Source: an uncultured Lachnospiraceae bacterium (lineage in GTDB: Bacteria > Bacillota > Clostridia > Lachnospirales > Lachnospiraceae). From it: a DNA stretch of 64,000 nt. Where the stretch lies: positions 37,413 to 101,412 of the forward strand of contig CATXUX010000010.1 of assembly GCA_958402795.1 (NCBI GenBank), written 5' to 3'. Every line of letters starts with the position of its first letter. Position 1 is the stretch's first letter. The notes under the pieces were generated by a model that saw nothing but the letters and a program-made list of their open reading frames with translations, was not told where the DNA came from and ran no database searches. Of this stretch, positions 18,424-27,264 are shown one piece after another. The position numbers and the translations under genes are program-made.

Positions 18424-18452
18424 TTGACAAGCACCTCTTTATCCATTATAAT
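18424..18452 (+). promoter_or_regulatory. Perfect consensus sigma-A promoter
   Basis: TTGACA, 17 nt, TATAAT, about 30 nt before the protease gene start. It predicts strong constitutive transcription. Confidence 0.8.
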
Positions 18453-18481
18453 TTTTTAAAAATTACGAAAGGGTAACCACT

Positions 18482-21040
18482 ATGAACAAAAGATTACGCC
18501 CGCTTCTGCTGGCCGGAATTCTCATGGCCGGAACTGTTTTTTCAGACATATCTCCTTTGGTCAGGGCTGCTTCGGATCCAAACGCCGGACATGATATTCT
18601 GGAACCAAATGATTCCCTGGAAACATCTGTAAAGCTACGGATTCCTTCCAAAACAGAAAGCTATATTTCTGCGGCAGAGGATACTGATTATTATCAGTTT
18701 ACATTGACCGAAGAAAACAGGATTTCCATAACTCTGACACAGCCGGATGAAGAAAACGTATATTATGATGTTGTTCTCTATGATCAGGAATACAATGTTC
18801 TTAAAAAGTCTCAGTTAAATATGGCACAGTCTGTTGTGCAGACTTTACCTGCCGGAACATACTATATAAAAGTTGCTTCTCTGAACGGGGAATCCTCCCT
18901 TCAGTCCTATATACTCCGGCTCAGCCGGATTTCCGGTACCGGACTGGATTTTTCAGAGCAAAACCTTCTTACCCAGTCGCTTCATCCGGATTCTGCAGTT
19001 GCGTTTGATATGGGATACGGTTTAAACAGCGGAGGGCATTTTCTAATGGCAACTGCTTATCTTGCCCGCTGGAGCGGTCCTCTGGCAGAAGAGGCAGATC
19101 CATATCCTGAATATACGATTACGGAGGTTACCGAAGACAATGATCTCGTGTTTGATCCTTCCGAAGAGGATATCCCGGTTCTGACGGATACATCCCCTCT
19201 GTACCATATGCAGAACGCGATCTGGCTCCCCACCAGAGCAAACGCACTGGACAACGACCACATAAAATCCGCAATTTACACGTATGGAGCGGTAACTACA
19301 AACTATCTTGACGTCACAGAATTTCGAAACGAAGATACCGCAGCCATCTATGTTCCGGAGCTCTCTGACGAAGAACTCTCCGGATACGACAGCGCCTACC
19401 ATGAAATAGCACTGGTTGGCTGGGACGACAATTATTCTGCAGAAAACTTTGCTCCTGCCACACCGCCCGGAGACGGCGCTTTTATTTTCAAAAACAGTTG
19501 GGGAGAAGACTGCGGAGAAGCCGGATATTATTACATATCCTATTACTCATTAGATCTTTTACTCAATAATGGAGCATTATATTTCGTAGAAGAAAATACA
19601 GATAATTACAATACGATCTATCAGTATGATCCATTTGGATATGTCGCCGCGGTTTCTTCCGAAGAAAATATTTTTGCCGCAAATATATTTACCGCAAATT
19701 CCCGGGAAATATTACGGGCAGTATCTTTTATTACCCTGGATGAAAATACAGATTATGAAGTCTACATTGAAATCCAGGGCGAACGGCAGAAAGTTGCCGA
19801 AGGAAGCGCACGATATGCCGGATATAAAACCGTAAGGCTCCAGAATGAGATTTTGCTCGAAGAGAACACTCCCTTTATGGTCATTGTAAAATTCCACAGT
19901 GATTCCGGCGAAACTGCTTTTCCGCTTGAATGTCCGGTCGAGGGATACAGTGCGAAAGCAGACAGCCTCCCCGGCATTAGTTTCATTTCAGCGGACGGGG
20001 AAAACTGGGAAGATCTCTACGACAGCAGAGCAAACCCCTGTATCAAAGCATTTACTTATGACGCTGTAGTAGGAGACGGACAAGCAGAAGGCGTCAGTTC
20101 CGAAATAAACGTGAGTGAGGAAAACCAGAACACAACTGAGATTTCGGACGGAATCACCGGTTATTCACTGGTCATCCCTGATCTTACCGCATCAGAACAG
20201 ACACTATCGAAGGACGGTAAAGCACGCGGAGCCAGAATCACAGGATTTCAAACAGATGTATCTGAAGAAGAAGCCCCGATTCTGAATCTCCCGTCCCGTT
20301 TTGATCTGAGAGACATCGGTGCGGTAACTTCCGTGAAGAATCAGTATGAAATGGGAGCCTGCTGGACGTTTTCTACAATGGCTTCCGCAGAAAGCATCCT
20401 TTTGCGAAACGAAAATGCCTCCTACAGTTATCCTGTGAATCTTGAAATTGCAGGTGAAAAAACAATCCTGTTGACCAATGATACCCCGGAGACTGTTTAC
20501 GAAGCAACGGCGGTTCTTTCTACAGATATGGCAACTACAGACGTCATCATCTGGGAACTGTCCGGAGATCTTGACAGTATCGAAATAACAGACCAGCCTC
20601 TGAGAAGCGCAAGCGGAGAAAGCATTGCATTGTTTACAGCAAAAGAGGAAGGTTCTATTACCCTGACAGCGATAAGCGCGGCCGATGAAACCCGGCGGGA
20701 TACGATCATGATCAATATTTACAACGAGAAGCAAGAGGAACCGGAAGACAACCCTGCAGACACTCCGGACGACAATCCGGACAACAATCCGGCTGATGTC
20801 CCCGATGATCTCCCGGCTGATGAGCCTGATCCTGCTCCGGCAGACACCCGGACGGACACAGACAACGTTGCCTCCTCATCGGATTCCCCGGCAAACACCT
20901 CTTCAGACGGTCAGACTTCCACTGCTGTCAGCACCGGAGATGAGACTCTGCCGGAGTTCTGGCTGATCATTGCAATACTGGGAGCCGGAATAATTCTGAC
21001 CATACAAGTCAGAAAGCGAAAAACTGCACAAAAGATTTAA
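18482..21040 (+). CDS. Surface-anchored C1-family (papain-like) cysteine protease with permuted catalytic order
   Basis: 852 residues. A signal peptide (1-30, cut near VRAAS) leads to a PPC-like beta domain (about 38-150). The His/Asn half of a papain-fold peptidase follows: LDFSEQ (155), GGHFLMATAYLARWSG (184-199), H307 in AYHEIALVGWDD, N338 in FKNSWGEDCG. A lectin-like domain covers about 375-525. Only then comes the catalytic Cys half: LPSRFDLRD (603), oxyanion Q621 and C627 in VKNQYEMGACWTF. An Ig-like domain (about 650-745), an Asp/Pro-rich spacer and a membrane anchor (826-842) with a basic tail end the protein. In normal relatives the Cys segment precedes His and Asn, so this is a circular permutation or a shuffled gene. 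It has no LPXTG motif. Confidence 0.8.
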   Translation: MNKRLRPLLLAGILMAGTVFSDISPLVRAASDPNAGHDILEPNDSLETSVKLRIPSKTESYISAAEDTDYYQFTLTEENRISITLTQPDEENVYYDVVLYDQEYNVLKKSQLNMAQSVVQTLPAGTYYIKVASLNGESSLQSYILRLSRISGTGLDFSEQNLLTQSLHPDSAVAFDMGYGLNSGGHFLMATAYLARWSGPLAEEADPYPEYTITEVTEDNDLVFDPSEEDIPVLTDTSPLYHMQNAIWLPTRANALDNDHIKSAIYTYGAVTTNYLDVTEFRNEDTAAIYVPELSDEELSGYDSAYHEIALVGWDDNYSAENFAPATPPGDGAFIFKNSWGEDCGEAGYYYISYYSLDLLLNNGALYFVEENTDNYNTIYQYDPFGYVAAVSSEENIFAANIFTANSREILRAVSFITLDENTDYEVYIEIQGERQKVAEGSARYAGYKTVRLQNEILLEENTPFMVIVKFHSDSGETAFPLECPVEGYSAKADSLPGISFISADGENWEDLYDSRANPCIKAFTYDAVVGDGQAEGVSSEINVSEENQNTTEISDGITGYSLVIPDLTASEQTLSKDGKARGARITGFQTDVSEEEAPILNLPSRFDLRDIGAVTSVKNQYEMGACWTFSTMASAESILLRNENASYSYPVNLEIAGEKTILLTNDTPETVYEATAVLSTDMATTDVIIWELSGDLDSIEITDQPLRSASGESIALFTAKEEGSITLTAISAADETRRDTIMINIYNEKQEEPEDNPADTPDDNPDNNPADVPDDLPADEPDPAPADTRTDTDNVASSSDSPANTSSDGQTSTAVSTGDETLPEFWLIIAILGAGIILTIQVRKRKTAQKI

Positions 21041-21054
21041 CTGACTTTAAAACA

Positions 21055-21090
21055 GGGCAGGATGCGACTTATGGAAGTTACATCCTGCCC
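21055..21090. terminator. Hairpin between convergent protease and rubrerythrin genes
   Basis: GGGCAGGATG and CATCCTGCCC form a 10-bp perfect stem. The T-rich side (GTTTTAAAG) is on the minus strand, so it mainly serves the rubrerythrin gene. Confidence 0.65.
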
Positions 21091-21127
21091 CGAACAATTT
21101 TGAAAACAGAAGATATTCTCTCAGAAA

Positions 21128-21781
21128 TCAATAATTCTTTGCATTGATCTCAAAGTAAGCCTGCGGATGATTGCAGACAGGACAAACCTCCGGCGCTTTT
21201 GTGCCGACAACGATATGCCCGCAGTTCCGGCACTCCCAGATCTTGACTTCACTCTTTTCAAATACCTGTGCCGTCTCCACATTACTGAGCAGCGCACGGT
21301 AGCGTTCCTCATGATGCTTCTCAATATCGGCTACCATACGGAATTTTGCAGCCAGCTCGGTAAACCCTTCTGCCTCCGCCGTCTCCGCAAAGCCTTTGTA
21401 CATATCTGTCCACTCGTAGTTCTCGCCCTCTGCGGCAGATAGCAGGTTGGCGGCGGTATCACCTATGCCGTTCAGCTCTTTAAACCACATTTTCGCGTGC
21501 TCTTTCTCATTGTCGGCGGTCTTCTGGAACAGAGCGGAAATCTGCTCATATCCTTCTTTTTTCGCTACAGAAGCAAAATAGGTATACTTATTCCGTGCTT
21601 CAGACTCTCCGGCAAATGCAGCTTCCAGATTCTTTTCCGTCTGTGTGCCTGCATAAGGGTTCTTCTTTTCTTCCGGCTGGAGAACAAACTTTTCAGCCGG
21701 CTGATTACATTTCGGACATTTTTCCGGAGCCGTCTCCCCTTCATGTACATAACCGCAGACAGAACAAATCCATTTTTTCAT
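21128..21781 (-). CDS. rbr: Rubrerythrin with rubredoxin-like domains at both ends
   Basis: 217 residues. An N-terminal rubredoxin-like iron site (C6, C9, C22, C25) is followed by the ferritin-like diiron domain (AFAGESEARNKY; ADNEKEHAKMW; VADIEKHHEERY) and a second rubredoxin-like site near the end (WECRNCGH, EVCPVCNHP). Rubrerythrins reduce hydrogen peroxide in anaerobes. The usual protein has one rubredoxin domain, so the doubled arrangement is notable. A good promoter lies upstream. Confidence 0.92.
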   Translation of the reverse strand: MKKWICSVCGYVHEGETAPEKCPKCNQPAEKFVLQPEEKKNPYAGTQTEKNLEAAFAGESEARNKYTYFASVAKKEGYEQISALFQKTADNEKEHAKMWFKELNGIGDTAANLLSAAEGENYEWTDMYKGFAETAEAEGFTELAAKFRMVADIEKHHEERYRALLSNVETAQVFEKSEVKIWECRNCGHIVVGTKAPEVCPVCNHPQAYFEINAKNY

Positions 21782-21816
21782 AGCTCTTACCTCTCTTTTC
21801 TCTTCAATGTATGTTG

Positions 21817-21846
21817 ATTATAGCATGTTCCTCTCTGCTTTTGCAA
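21817..21846 (-). promoter_or_regulatory. Promoter of rubrerythrin gene
   Basis: TTGCAA and TATAAT with an 18-nt spacer and a TG extension on the minus strand. Confidence 0.6.
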
Positions 21847-21899
21847 GAAGCACTCCCCTGAGAAAGCGCTTTAAAACTCTTTTAAATTCCTTTATTCTG

Positions 21900-23046
21900 C
21901 TAAAATCGGTTTTCCCCTGTCAGCCACTCTGCAGCATAATCATATGTCGTTTTCATCGTATCGCCAAACTGCCCCTGATAGGATTCATACTCTTTTGCCG
22001 TTTTGATCCTATGGCTTGCTCCTTCTACAAAGACGAGCTGCCTGTCCTCTGCCCCAGACATATTGTAGATCGTCTCAGACGCCAGATATTCCCAGCCGCC
22101 TGTCATTCCCATGACCAGCGTCGGCACATGAATGCCTCTGACGTTTCCCGGCGCGGCAGCATAAGAAGAGTCCCAGTCAATTCCCCAGACATGATCTTCG
22201 TCATACCCGAAGTCTTCTTCCGTGCGGATGGCGTAAGAGGAGAGGTATGTTTTCACCGAAAGAAATCTTGCTCCCTCCCGGAATGATAAATGGTTCATCG
22301 TCATCATACTGGCCTTCCCCTGCCTTGATTTTTTCCAGCCGTTCCTGCGCCGCCGCGATCAGTCGCATGTTGCGCTGTCCCTGCGCGGTCTGGTATCTCC
22401 GTATAAATTCATGGCCAAACGTCGAGCCTTCCGGTTCAAATTCATTTTCCGGGTTAAACAGATCAATGGAACGATCCAGACTGAACAGCTGCATGACTGC
22501 ATTGCCCCAGTTCGCATCCAGAAACATGATCCCGTCCGCCGGAGGGAGATCGTGCTGTGCCTGCCACGGGAACAGCTTTTCCGAACCGGCGAATATGTCT
22601 CTTCCGTTCTCGGCGATACACTGATACGCACTCAGCAGGGAGGCGCCTCCGCTGTGGCCCATCAGAATAATCTTTTCAATTCCGTTCAGCGATCTCAGAT
22701 ACTCGACCGCTTCCTTTACACATTCCAGCTTTTCATTTTGTGTAAATAAGATACCTTCTTTATTCATCACATTGGCACAAAGCGTTCGGATACCTCTTTT
22801 GGCAAGCTCCGGACCGGTTGAAAATGTGAGATAATCTTCATCGGAGTGCATAACTAGAACCGCAATTCTGCGATCCGGTTGTTCTCCACTCTCCGTCTGT
22901 TCTTCCCGGGGTTCATACAAAACCGCCGGAATCCGTCTGCCGAGACGCACAAACGTAGATTTTACCTCCTGATAATCCCATGGCCTTTTGCCCCTTCTTC
23001 TTCCCTTTTTTTCACCACATTTCTCATGCCTGTACTGCATTTCCAT
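21900..23046 (-). pseudogene. Alpha/beta hydrolase split by a frameshift
   Basis: Two overlapping frames make one hydrolase of about 380 residues. The first (from 23046, with AGGAGG upstream) carries VLVMHSDEDYLTF and the nucleophile elbow ILMGHSGGASLL, and loses the reading frame after PFIIPGG. The second continues with ARFLSVKTYLSSY and holds the late His region (VEGASHRIKTAKEYE). The break lies in a G-rich run at about 22271-22281, where one extra base separates the frames. It may be a true pseudogene or a sequencing error. The gene overlaps the MATE gene end and probably belongs to its transcript. Confidence 0.75.
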
Positions 23047-24421
23047 TCTTTTCATCCTCCTGCTCTTTCTTTGAAATCAACTTGTATGCATAGATTCCCA
23101 GAGGGATTACAACGACCAGACTCAGAACATCTGCGATTGCCTGCGTCGAAGCGACTCCGTACACGCCAAACAGCTTCGGCGCGATCCACAGTGCCGGGAA
23201 GAAGCAATATCCCTGCCTCGTCAGGTTGACCGCAAGAGATTTTCCTGCCATGCCGACCCCGGCATAGAACATATTTACAATCGAATTGACTGCATGGGCG
23301 ACAAGTACAAGGCATTGTGTCCGAATGCAGAAAATTCCGATTTCAAGAACTTCTGCATCTGCTTCTTTGTTAAAAATATGCACGATCGGATTCGCAAATC
23401 CGGCGATGATCGCTCCCATTACAATCCCGCCTATGATCGACACAATAATTGCAAAGCGGTAGCTTTCCCGGACACGTTTCCATGCTTTCGCTCCCCAGTT
23501 AAATCCTGCGACCGGCTGGTACCCCTGACCGAATCCGAGGATGATCGCGAACGGGAATTCCATGACACGGTTTGCAACCGAAAGCGCCGCCAGTGTTGCT
23601 GTCGAATACTCTCCTGCCACCCGGTTGATGGATACGGTTGCCAGGACTGCAAATACGCTCCGGAAGAAAGAAGAGGAACCAATCGTTATGACTTCTTTTA
23701 CGTCTTTCCAGACCAGTTTGAAACTGCGCACAGACAGCCGTACCGACGTTGTCTTTCTCAGATACGGAAACAGGAGAAGACAAAAGCTGACCAACTGTGA
23801 CAATGCAGTTGCCATCGCGGCTCCGGCAACACCCAGTCCGAGTCCGTAGATAAATAACGGATCCAAAAAGCAGTTTATGATTCCGCCTGCTCCGATCCCG
23901 ATCATCGCGAATGTCGTATGTCCTTCACTTCTAAGACACATATTCAGGATAAAACTTCCTACCATAACCGGAGATGCATACAGAATATAGCTCGCATATG
24001 CGATCGCATATTCTCTGCAGTCCGGCGTCGCCCCCAGGAAATTTACCAGCGGATTGATCGCCGAGAGACATACGATTGCAAAGACGGCCCCCAGTATCAC
24101 ACCGCAGATCAGAGACGTTGACAAAACACGGTTGGCGTCCTCCTGCTTCTTTGCTCCCAGAAGCCGCGCGATATAGCTGCAGGCTCCTGCCCCGATCAGT
24201 GAACCAAGAAGTGTGACTGCTCTGGAAAGGGATGCATTTACACCCACCGCCGCCGTAGCGTTTGTTCCAAGCGTACTTACAAAATACGTATCTGCCAGAT
24301 TATAGATCGTTGTAATCAACTGTGCGATGATCGTCGGCACAGCCATTTTCGGTATCAGACTTGAAATCGGATCTGTCAGCAAGCTCTGCTGCTTCTCCTT
24401 TGACATATTATTTGCTCTCAT
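23024..24421 (-). CDS. MATE family efflux transporter
   Basis: 465 residues with 12 predicted membrane helices and MATE motifs (PTIIAQLITTIYNLADTYFV near the start; GFNWGAKAWKRV in the second half). MATE proteins export drugs or metabolites with Na+ or H+. It is transcribed from a good promoter and followed by the hydrolase. The divergently unrelated MarR-type gene upstream on the same strand may regulate it. Confidence 0.92.
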   Translation of the reverse strand: MRANNMSKEKQQSLLTDPISSLIPKMAVPTIIAQLITTIYNLADTYFVSTLGTNATAAVGVNASLSRAVTLLGSLIGAGACSYIARLLGAKKQEDANRVLSTSLICGVILGAVFAIVCLSAINPLVNFLGATPDCREYAIAYASYILYASPVMVGSFILNMCLRSEGHTTFAMIGIGAGGIINCFLDPLFIYGLGLGVAGAAMATALSQLVSFCLLLFPYLRKTTSVRLSVRSFKLVWKDVKEVITIGSSSFFRSVFAVLATVSINRVAGEYSTATLAALSVANRVMEFPFAIILGFGQGYQPVAGFNWGAKAWKRVRESYRFAIIVSIIGGIVMGAIIAGFANPIVHIFNKEADAEVLEIGIFCIRTQCLVLVAHAVNSIVNMFYAGVGMAGKSLAVNLTRQGYCFFPALWIAPKLFGVYGVASTQAIADVLSLVVVIPLGIYAYKLISKKEQEDEKNGNAVQA

Positions 24422-24471
24422 ATAGCTTTCCTTCCTCCTTCATCTGCCTAATTCTTTTTCTCTTCAGCCTG

Positions 24472-24500
24472 ATTATAGCATCCGTTTCCTGACTCATCAA
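24472..24500 (-). promoter_or_regulatory. Promoter of MATE gene
   Basis: TTGATG and TATAAT with a 17-nt spacer and TG extension on the minus strand, about 50 nt upstream of the start. Confidence 0.65.
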
Positions 24501-24548
24501 ATCCATTTCATATATGATTCTTTCCGTATAGGAAATTATATAGTAAAA

Positions 24549-24590
24549 AAGGAAGCTCCGTTCCTTGTTCTTACAGGATCAGGCTTCCTT
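24549..24590 (-). terminator. Terminator after the MarR-type gene
   Basis: AAGGAAGC and GCTTCCTT form the outer stem; TTTTTACTA follows on the minus strand. Confidence 0.65.
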
Positions 24591-24622
24591 ACCTACATTA
24601 TTATGATGAGCCGGGAGACAAT

Positions 24623-25375
24623 TTATCTTTCCGCTCTGTCTTTTGATGTCCCATTCCATTCCTTTACCAGTTTTCCGAGGATCGTGTACAGACTATTTTT
24701 TTCTTCTTCCGAAAGAATCCCGAATAGCTGTTCCAGATCCGGACTCTCCTGCCTGCGGCCGTCTTCTCTTAGGACTTCATTTCCCTTTTCCGTCAGCGAT
24801 ATCCGGGCGCACCGGCGGTCCTCCTCGTCCTGACGGCGCACGATCATGCCTTTATTTTCCAGTTTACCAAGAAGTTCACTGACCGACGCCCTGTGAATCC
24901 CCAGTTCCTCTGTGAGTTCACGTTGATTCATCTCTCCGCCGTTTTCACTGAGAATCAGCAGGATCTTTCGCTGGCTGGAGTCCTCTCTCCCGCTGTGATG
25001 CAAATAATGTCCGCACTGCATAAATCTGGCATACAGTCCTTCCAGTCCCTCTGCGCCGGTATCCAACCCATGAAACCGGTGCCTGCGTTCTCCGCGTTCT
25101 CTACCGTTCCCGCGTTCTCTGTGTTCCCCATGACCGCCATGCTCTCTGCGTCCTCCACGCTCTCCACGATTCCCGTGTTCTCCGCTCTCTCTGCAGTCCC
25201 GACGTTCTTCATATTTTCCACGTTCTCTGTGTTCTCCGCTTTCTCCACTCTCGTAATCTTCCAAAATGATTCCTGCCGCGCGCCTTCCTCGGTCACAACG
25301 GAGCGCATCCATCGGACAATGTCTGCCACATTCATTACATACCTGCTGATCGTTTGTTTCCATACTCTTTGTCAT
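24623..25375 (-). CDS. MarR-family regulator with Cys motif and long charged repeat insert
   Basis: About 250 residues, against 140-150 for a normal MarR protein. The start at 25375 has AAAGGGG 8 nt upstream. Near the N-terminus a Cys motif (CNECGRHCPMDALRCDRG) precedes a low-complexity stretch of about 60 residues made of Gly, Glu, Arg and His (units like GERGGRREHGG). The winged helix follows at about 140-235 (MNQRELTEELGIHRASVSELLGKLENKG). The Cys motif may bind metal. A palindrome next to its own promoter suggests autoregulation. The MATE gene is a likely target. The insert is encoded by imperfect GTTCTC/CGTTCT-like repeats and may vary in length. Confidence 0.82.
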   Translation of the reverse strand: MTKSMETNDQQVCNECGRHCPMDALRCDRGRRAAGIILEDYESGESGEHRERGKYEERRDCRESGEHGNRGERGGRREHGGHGEHRERGNGRERGERRHRFHGLDTGAEGLEGLYARFMQCGHYLHHSGREDSSQRKILLILSENGGEMNQRELTEELGIHRASVSELLGKLENKGMIVRRQDEEDRRCARISLTEKGNEVLREDGRRQESPDLEQLFGILSEEEKNSLYTILGKLVKEWNGTSKDRAER

Positions 25376-25416
25376 ATCAAAAACCCCTTTCATTTCTATG
25401 TATAAATTTCATTTTG

Positions 25417-25433
25417 TATTGTACCTTACAATA
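25417..25433 (-). promoter_or_regulatory. Probable MarR operator
   Basis: TATTGTA CCT TACAATA, a perfect 7-bp inverted repeat, lies just after the -10 of the MarR-type gene promoter. Confidence 0.6.
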
Positions 25434-25436
25434 TGC

Positions 25437-25465
25437 ATTATATCCTTTTTATTCTATTTTGTCAA
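25437..25465 (-). promoter_or_regulatory. Perfect promoter of the MarR-type gene
   Basis: TTGACA, 17 nt, TATAAT on the minus strand. Confidence 0.8.
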
Positions 25466-25511
25466 GTACCATACAAAAATTTTTAGCATCCTATTCCTTT
25501 ATAATAGGAAA

Positions 25512-25549
25512 AGTCTTTCCGTAGAAGCTGATACTTCTACAGAAAGACT
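25512..25549 (-). terminator. Terminator of the hydrolase operon
   Basis: AGTCTTTCCGTAGAAG and CTTCTACAGAAAGACT form a 16-bp stem with a 6-nt loop; TTTTCCTATT follows on the minus strand. Confidence 0.85.
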
Positions 25550-25559
25550 CTTCTCCGGA

Positions 25560-26414
25560 TCAATCCGCATCCAAGGGTTTATCCTTGTATTCTTCATAAA
25601 GATCCGGCAGCACCTGCACAAGATGTGCCCTCTCACACGTATTGTGAATCAAGATATTCTTCAGCAGTTCTTCCGAAACAGGCGTCTCGGGATCCCGTAT
25701 GATTTTTCCGTCCTTTGCATAATAGCCAAGCCACTCACAGTTGATATTTTCACGGCCTCCCATTGGACACGGACGGCTGAAACGGAGTACGAGATGATGT
25801 CCCGGTCCGTCAAATTCTTCCCAGCATGCAGATGCACGGCAGTCATTCTCTTCCAGTTCTTTTTCATACTCCGGATCAAGTCCGTAATCCTTCAGGTCGA
25901 TGTTATGGGACACGGCGGCAATTCCGGTGCGCGGATTCGTTCCTTCTCTCATTGTAAGCGTCTCCAGTGACCAGACTCCATCCTGATCATCTATGCCGTT
26001 TACGAAATGATGGTCCCAGTGTTCCAGCGGATTCCAGATTTTGTAACGAAGATTCCCCATCTCCGGCGTCATGCTTTTGGAATAATGGTTATAGAAGTTT
26101 CCGTACCACCGGCGCCATTTTCCGCTCCATGTCGGCGGCGTCACAGAATATTCAATATAGAAGCCTGAGCCATCGGGCATCATCGTATATCCATAAACGA
26201 TATTTCTGGTCTCTTTGATCTTGAGCAGGTCAAGCCAATGCTCTACCGGAATCGCGTCCGCCGGATCCATCGGACCTGCGTCAAGAATCTGCTGCTGCAA
26301 AGGATTCGGCCGGCAGAATGGATAATCTGTGTAAAATCTGGACACCGGAAGTTTTTTCTCCTCCGGAAGCAGTTCCGGTACTTTATAATAATAAACGTTT
26401 TGATTCTCAGCCAT
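25560..26414 (-). CDS. PhlG/phloretin hydrolase-like C-C bond hydrolase
   Basis: 284 residues of the DAPG hydrolase family. PhlG cleaves an acetyl group from diacetylphloroglucinol, and the related Phy of Eubacterium ramulus splits phloretin. The H-x3-E pair H257/E261 in IHNTCERAHL corresponds to the last two zinc ligands of PhlG; others probably lie in EHWDHHF (131-137) and at E151. NLRYKIWN and RFSRPCPMGG recur in the broken paralogue upstream. The gene lies 14 nt after the SDR gene and ends the operon MFS-SDR-hydrolase. It looks intact. The exact substrate is unknown. Confidence 0.8.
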   Translation of the reverse strand: MAENQNVYYYKVPELLPEEKKLPVSRFYTDYPFCRPNPLQQQILDAGPMDPADAIPVEHWLDLLKIKETRNIVYGYTMMPDGSGFYIEYSVTPPTWSGKWRRWYGNFYNHYSKSMTPEMGNLRYKIWNPLEHWDHHFVNGIDDQDGVWSLETLTMREGTNPRTGIAAVSHNIDLKDYGLDPEYEKELEENDCRASACWEEFDGPGHHLVLRFSRPCPMGGRENINCEWLGYYAKDGKIIRDPETPVSEELLKNILIHNTCERAHLVQVLPDLYEEYKDKPLDAD

Positions 26415-26428
26415 TTTCCCAACTCCTC

Positions 26429-27241
26429 TTATTGTCCGAGCAGTGCTCCGCCGTTTACCGCGATCACCTGTCCTGTAATGAAAGACGATTCTTCACTGGC
26501 GAGGAAATTCACGATTCCTGCAACATCTTCTGGTTTCCCGAGTCTCCCGAGAGGCGTAATGGAACGGTAATATTCACGCATATCGTCCGGAAGGATGTCT
26601 TCCTCCGGAACATCCTCTTCGATATGTCCGGTCAGAACTGTGTTGATTGTAATGCCAAGCGGACCGTATTCCTTCGCCATTTCATAGGTCAGGGCAATCA
26701 TTCCGCCTCTCGATGCCGAAAAGGATGGGTTCGGATACCAGCCTCCTGCAATACCGGAGTCCGTCGTCAGGTTGATCACCCGCGGACACTTACTCTTTTT
26801 CAAATACGGAAGCGCAAGCTTCGTATTGAAAAACATTCCCTCAACGATCTCCATCGAATGATGCCACACCTTTTTATCGGTCTCCTCCATATCATGGCGG
26901 TCATGTCCGCCGGAACCATTGACTACAACATCGATGGAGCCGAACCGGTCATAGATCCACTGCAGCACGTCTTCCTGTGTCGTGTCTCTGTGGTACAGAT
27001 TTGGATCACAGGCAATATTTTCTTCCAGCCGTGCCTGCGGGTTCTGTGCAAATGCAATGACACGGTCCGCATATTCCGGATGTTCCGCGAGGATTTTGTT
27101 CCTCGCGTTTTGTCCTTTTCCGTGGAAAGAGCTCATAAAAGCTACGTTCATTCCGGCTTCCAGCGCCATGCGGACAATCGCAAGACCGTTATTGCCCGCA
27201 CCCCCTGTAATAATCATGGTACGTCCTTTTTGTGTAAACAT
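26429..27241 (-). CDS. SDR-fold protein with altered active site
   Basis: About 270 residues of the short-chain dehydrogenase fold: nucleotide motif TGGAGNNG, VVNGSGG in place of NNAG, and a conserved C-terminal FLASEESSFITGQVIAVNGG. The catalytic YxxxK is replaced by FSASR (Phe for Tyr, Arg for Lys), while a Ser (TTDSG) is kept. The start at 27241 gives 9-nt spacing to AAGGAG; a codon 3 positions earlier sits right on the site. Part of the operon with the hydrolase. Without the Tyr/Lys pair a normal oxidoreductase mechanism is doubtful. Confidence 0.82.
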   Translation of the reverse strand: MFTQKGRTMIITGGAGNNGLAIVRMALEAGMNVAFMSSFHGKGQNARNKILAEHPEYADRVIAFAQNPQARLEENIACDPNLYHRDTTQEDVLQWIYDRFGSIDVVVNGSGGHDRHDMEETDKKVWHHSMEIVEGMFFNTKLALPYLKKSKCPRVINLTTDSGIAGGWYPNPSFSASRGGMIALTYEMAKEYGPLGITINTVLTGHIEEDVPEEDILPDDMREYYRSITPLGRLGKPEDVAGIVNFLASEESSFITGQVIAVNGGALLGQ

Positions 27242-27264
27242 ATCATCCATCTCCTTCCTGCATT

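Noticed and set aside
25080..25260. Short repeats that resemble a CRISPR array
   Set aside because: The units are imperfect, have no unique spacers, and are inside the MarR-type coding frame.
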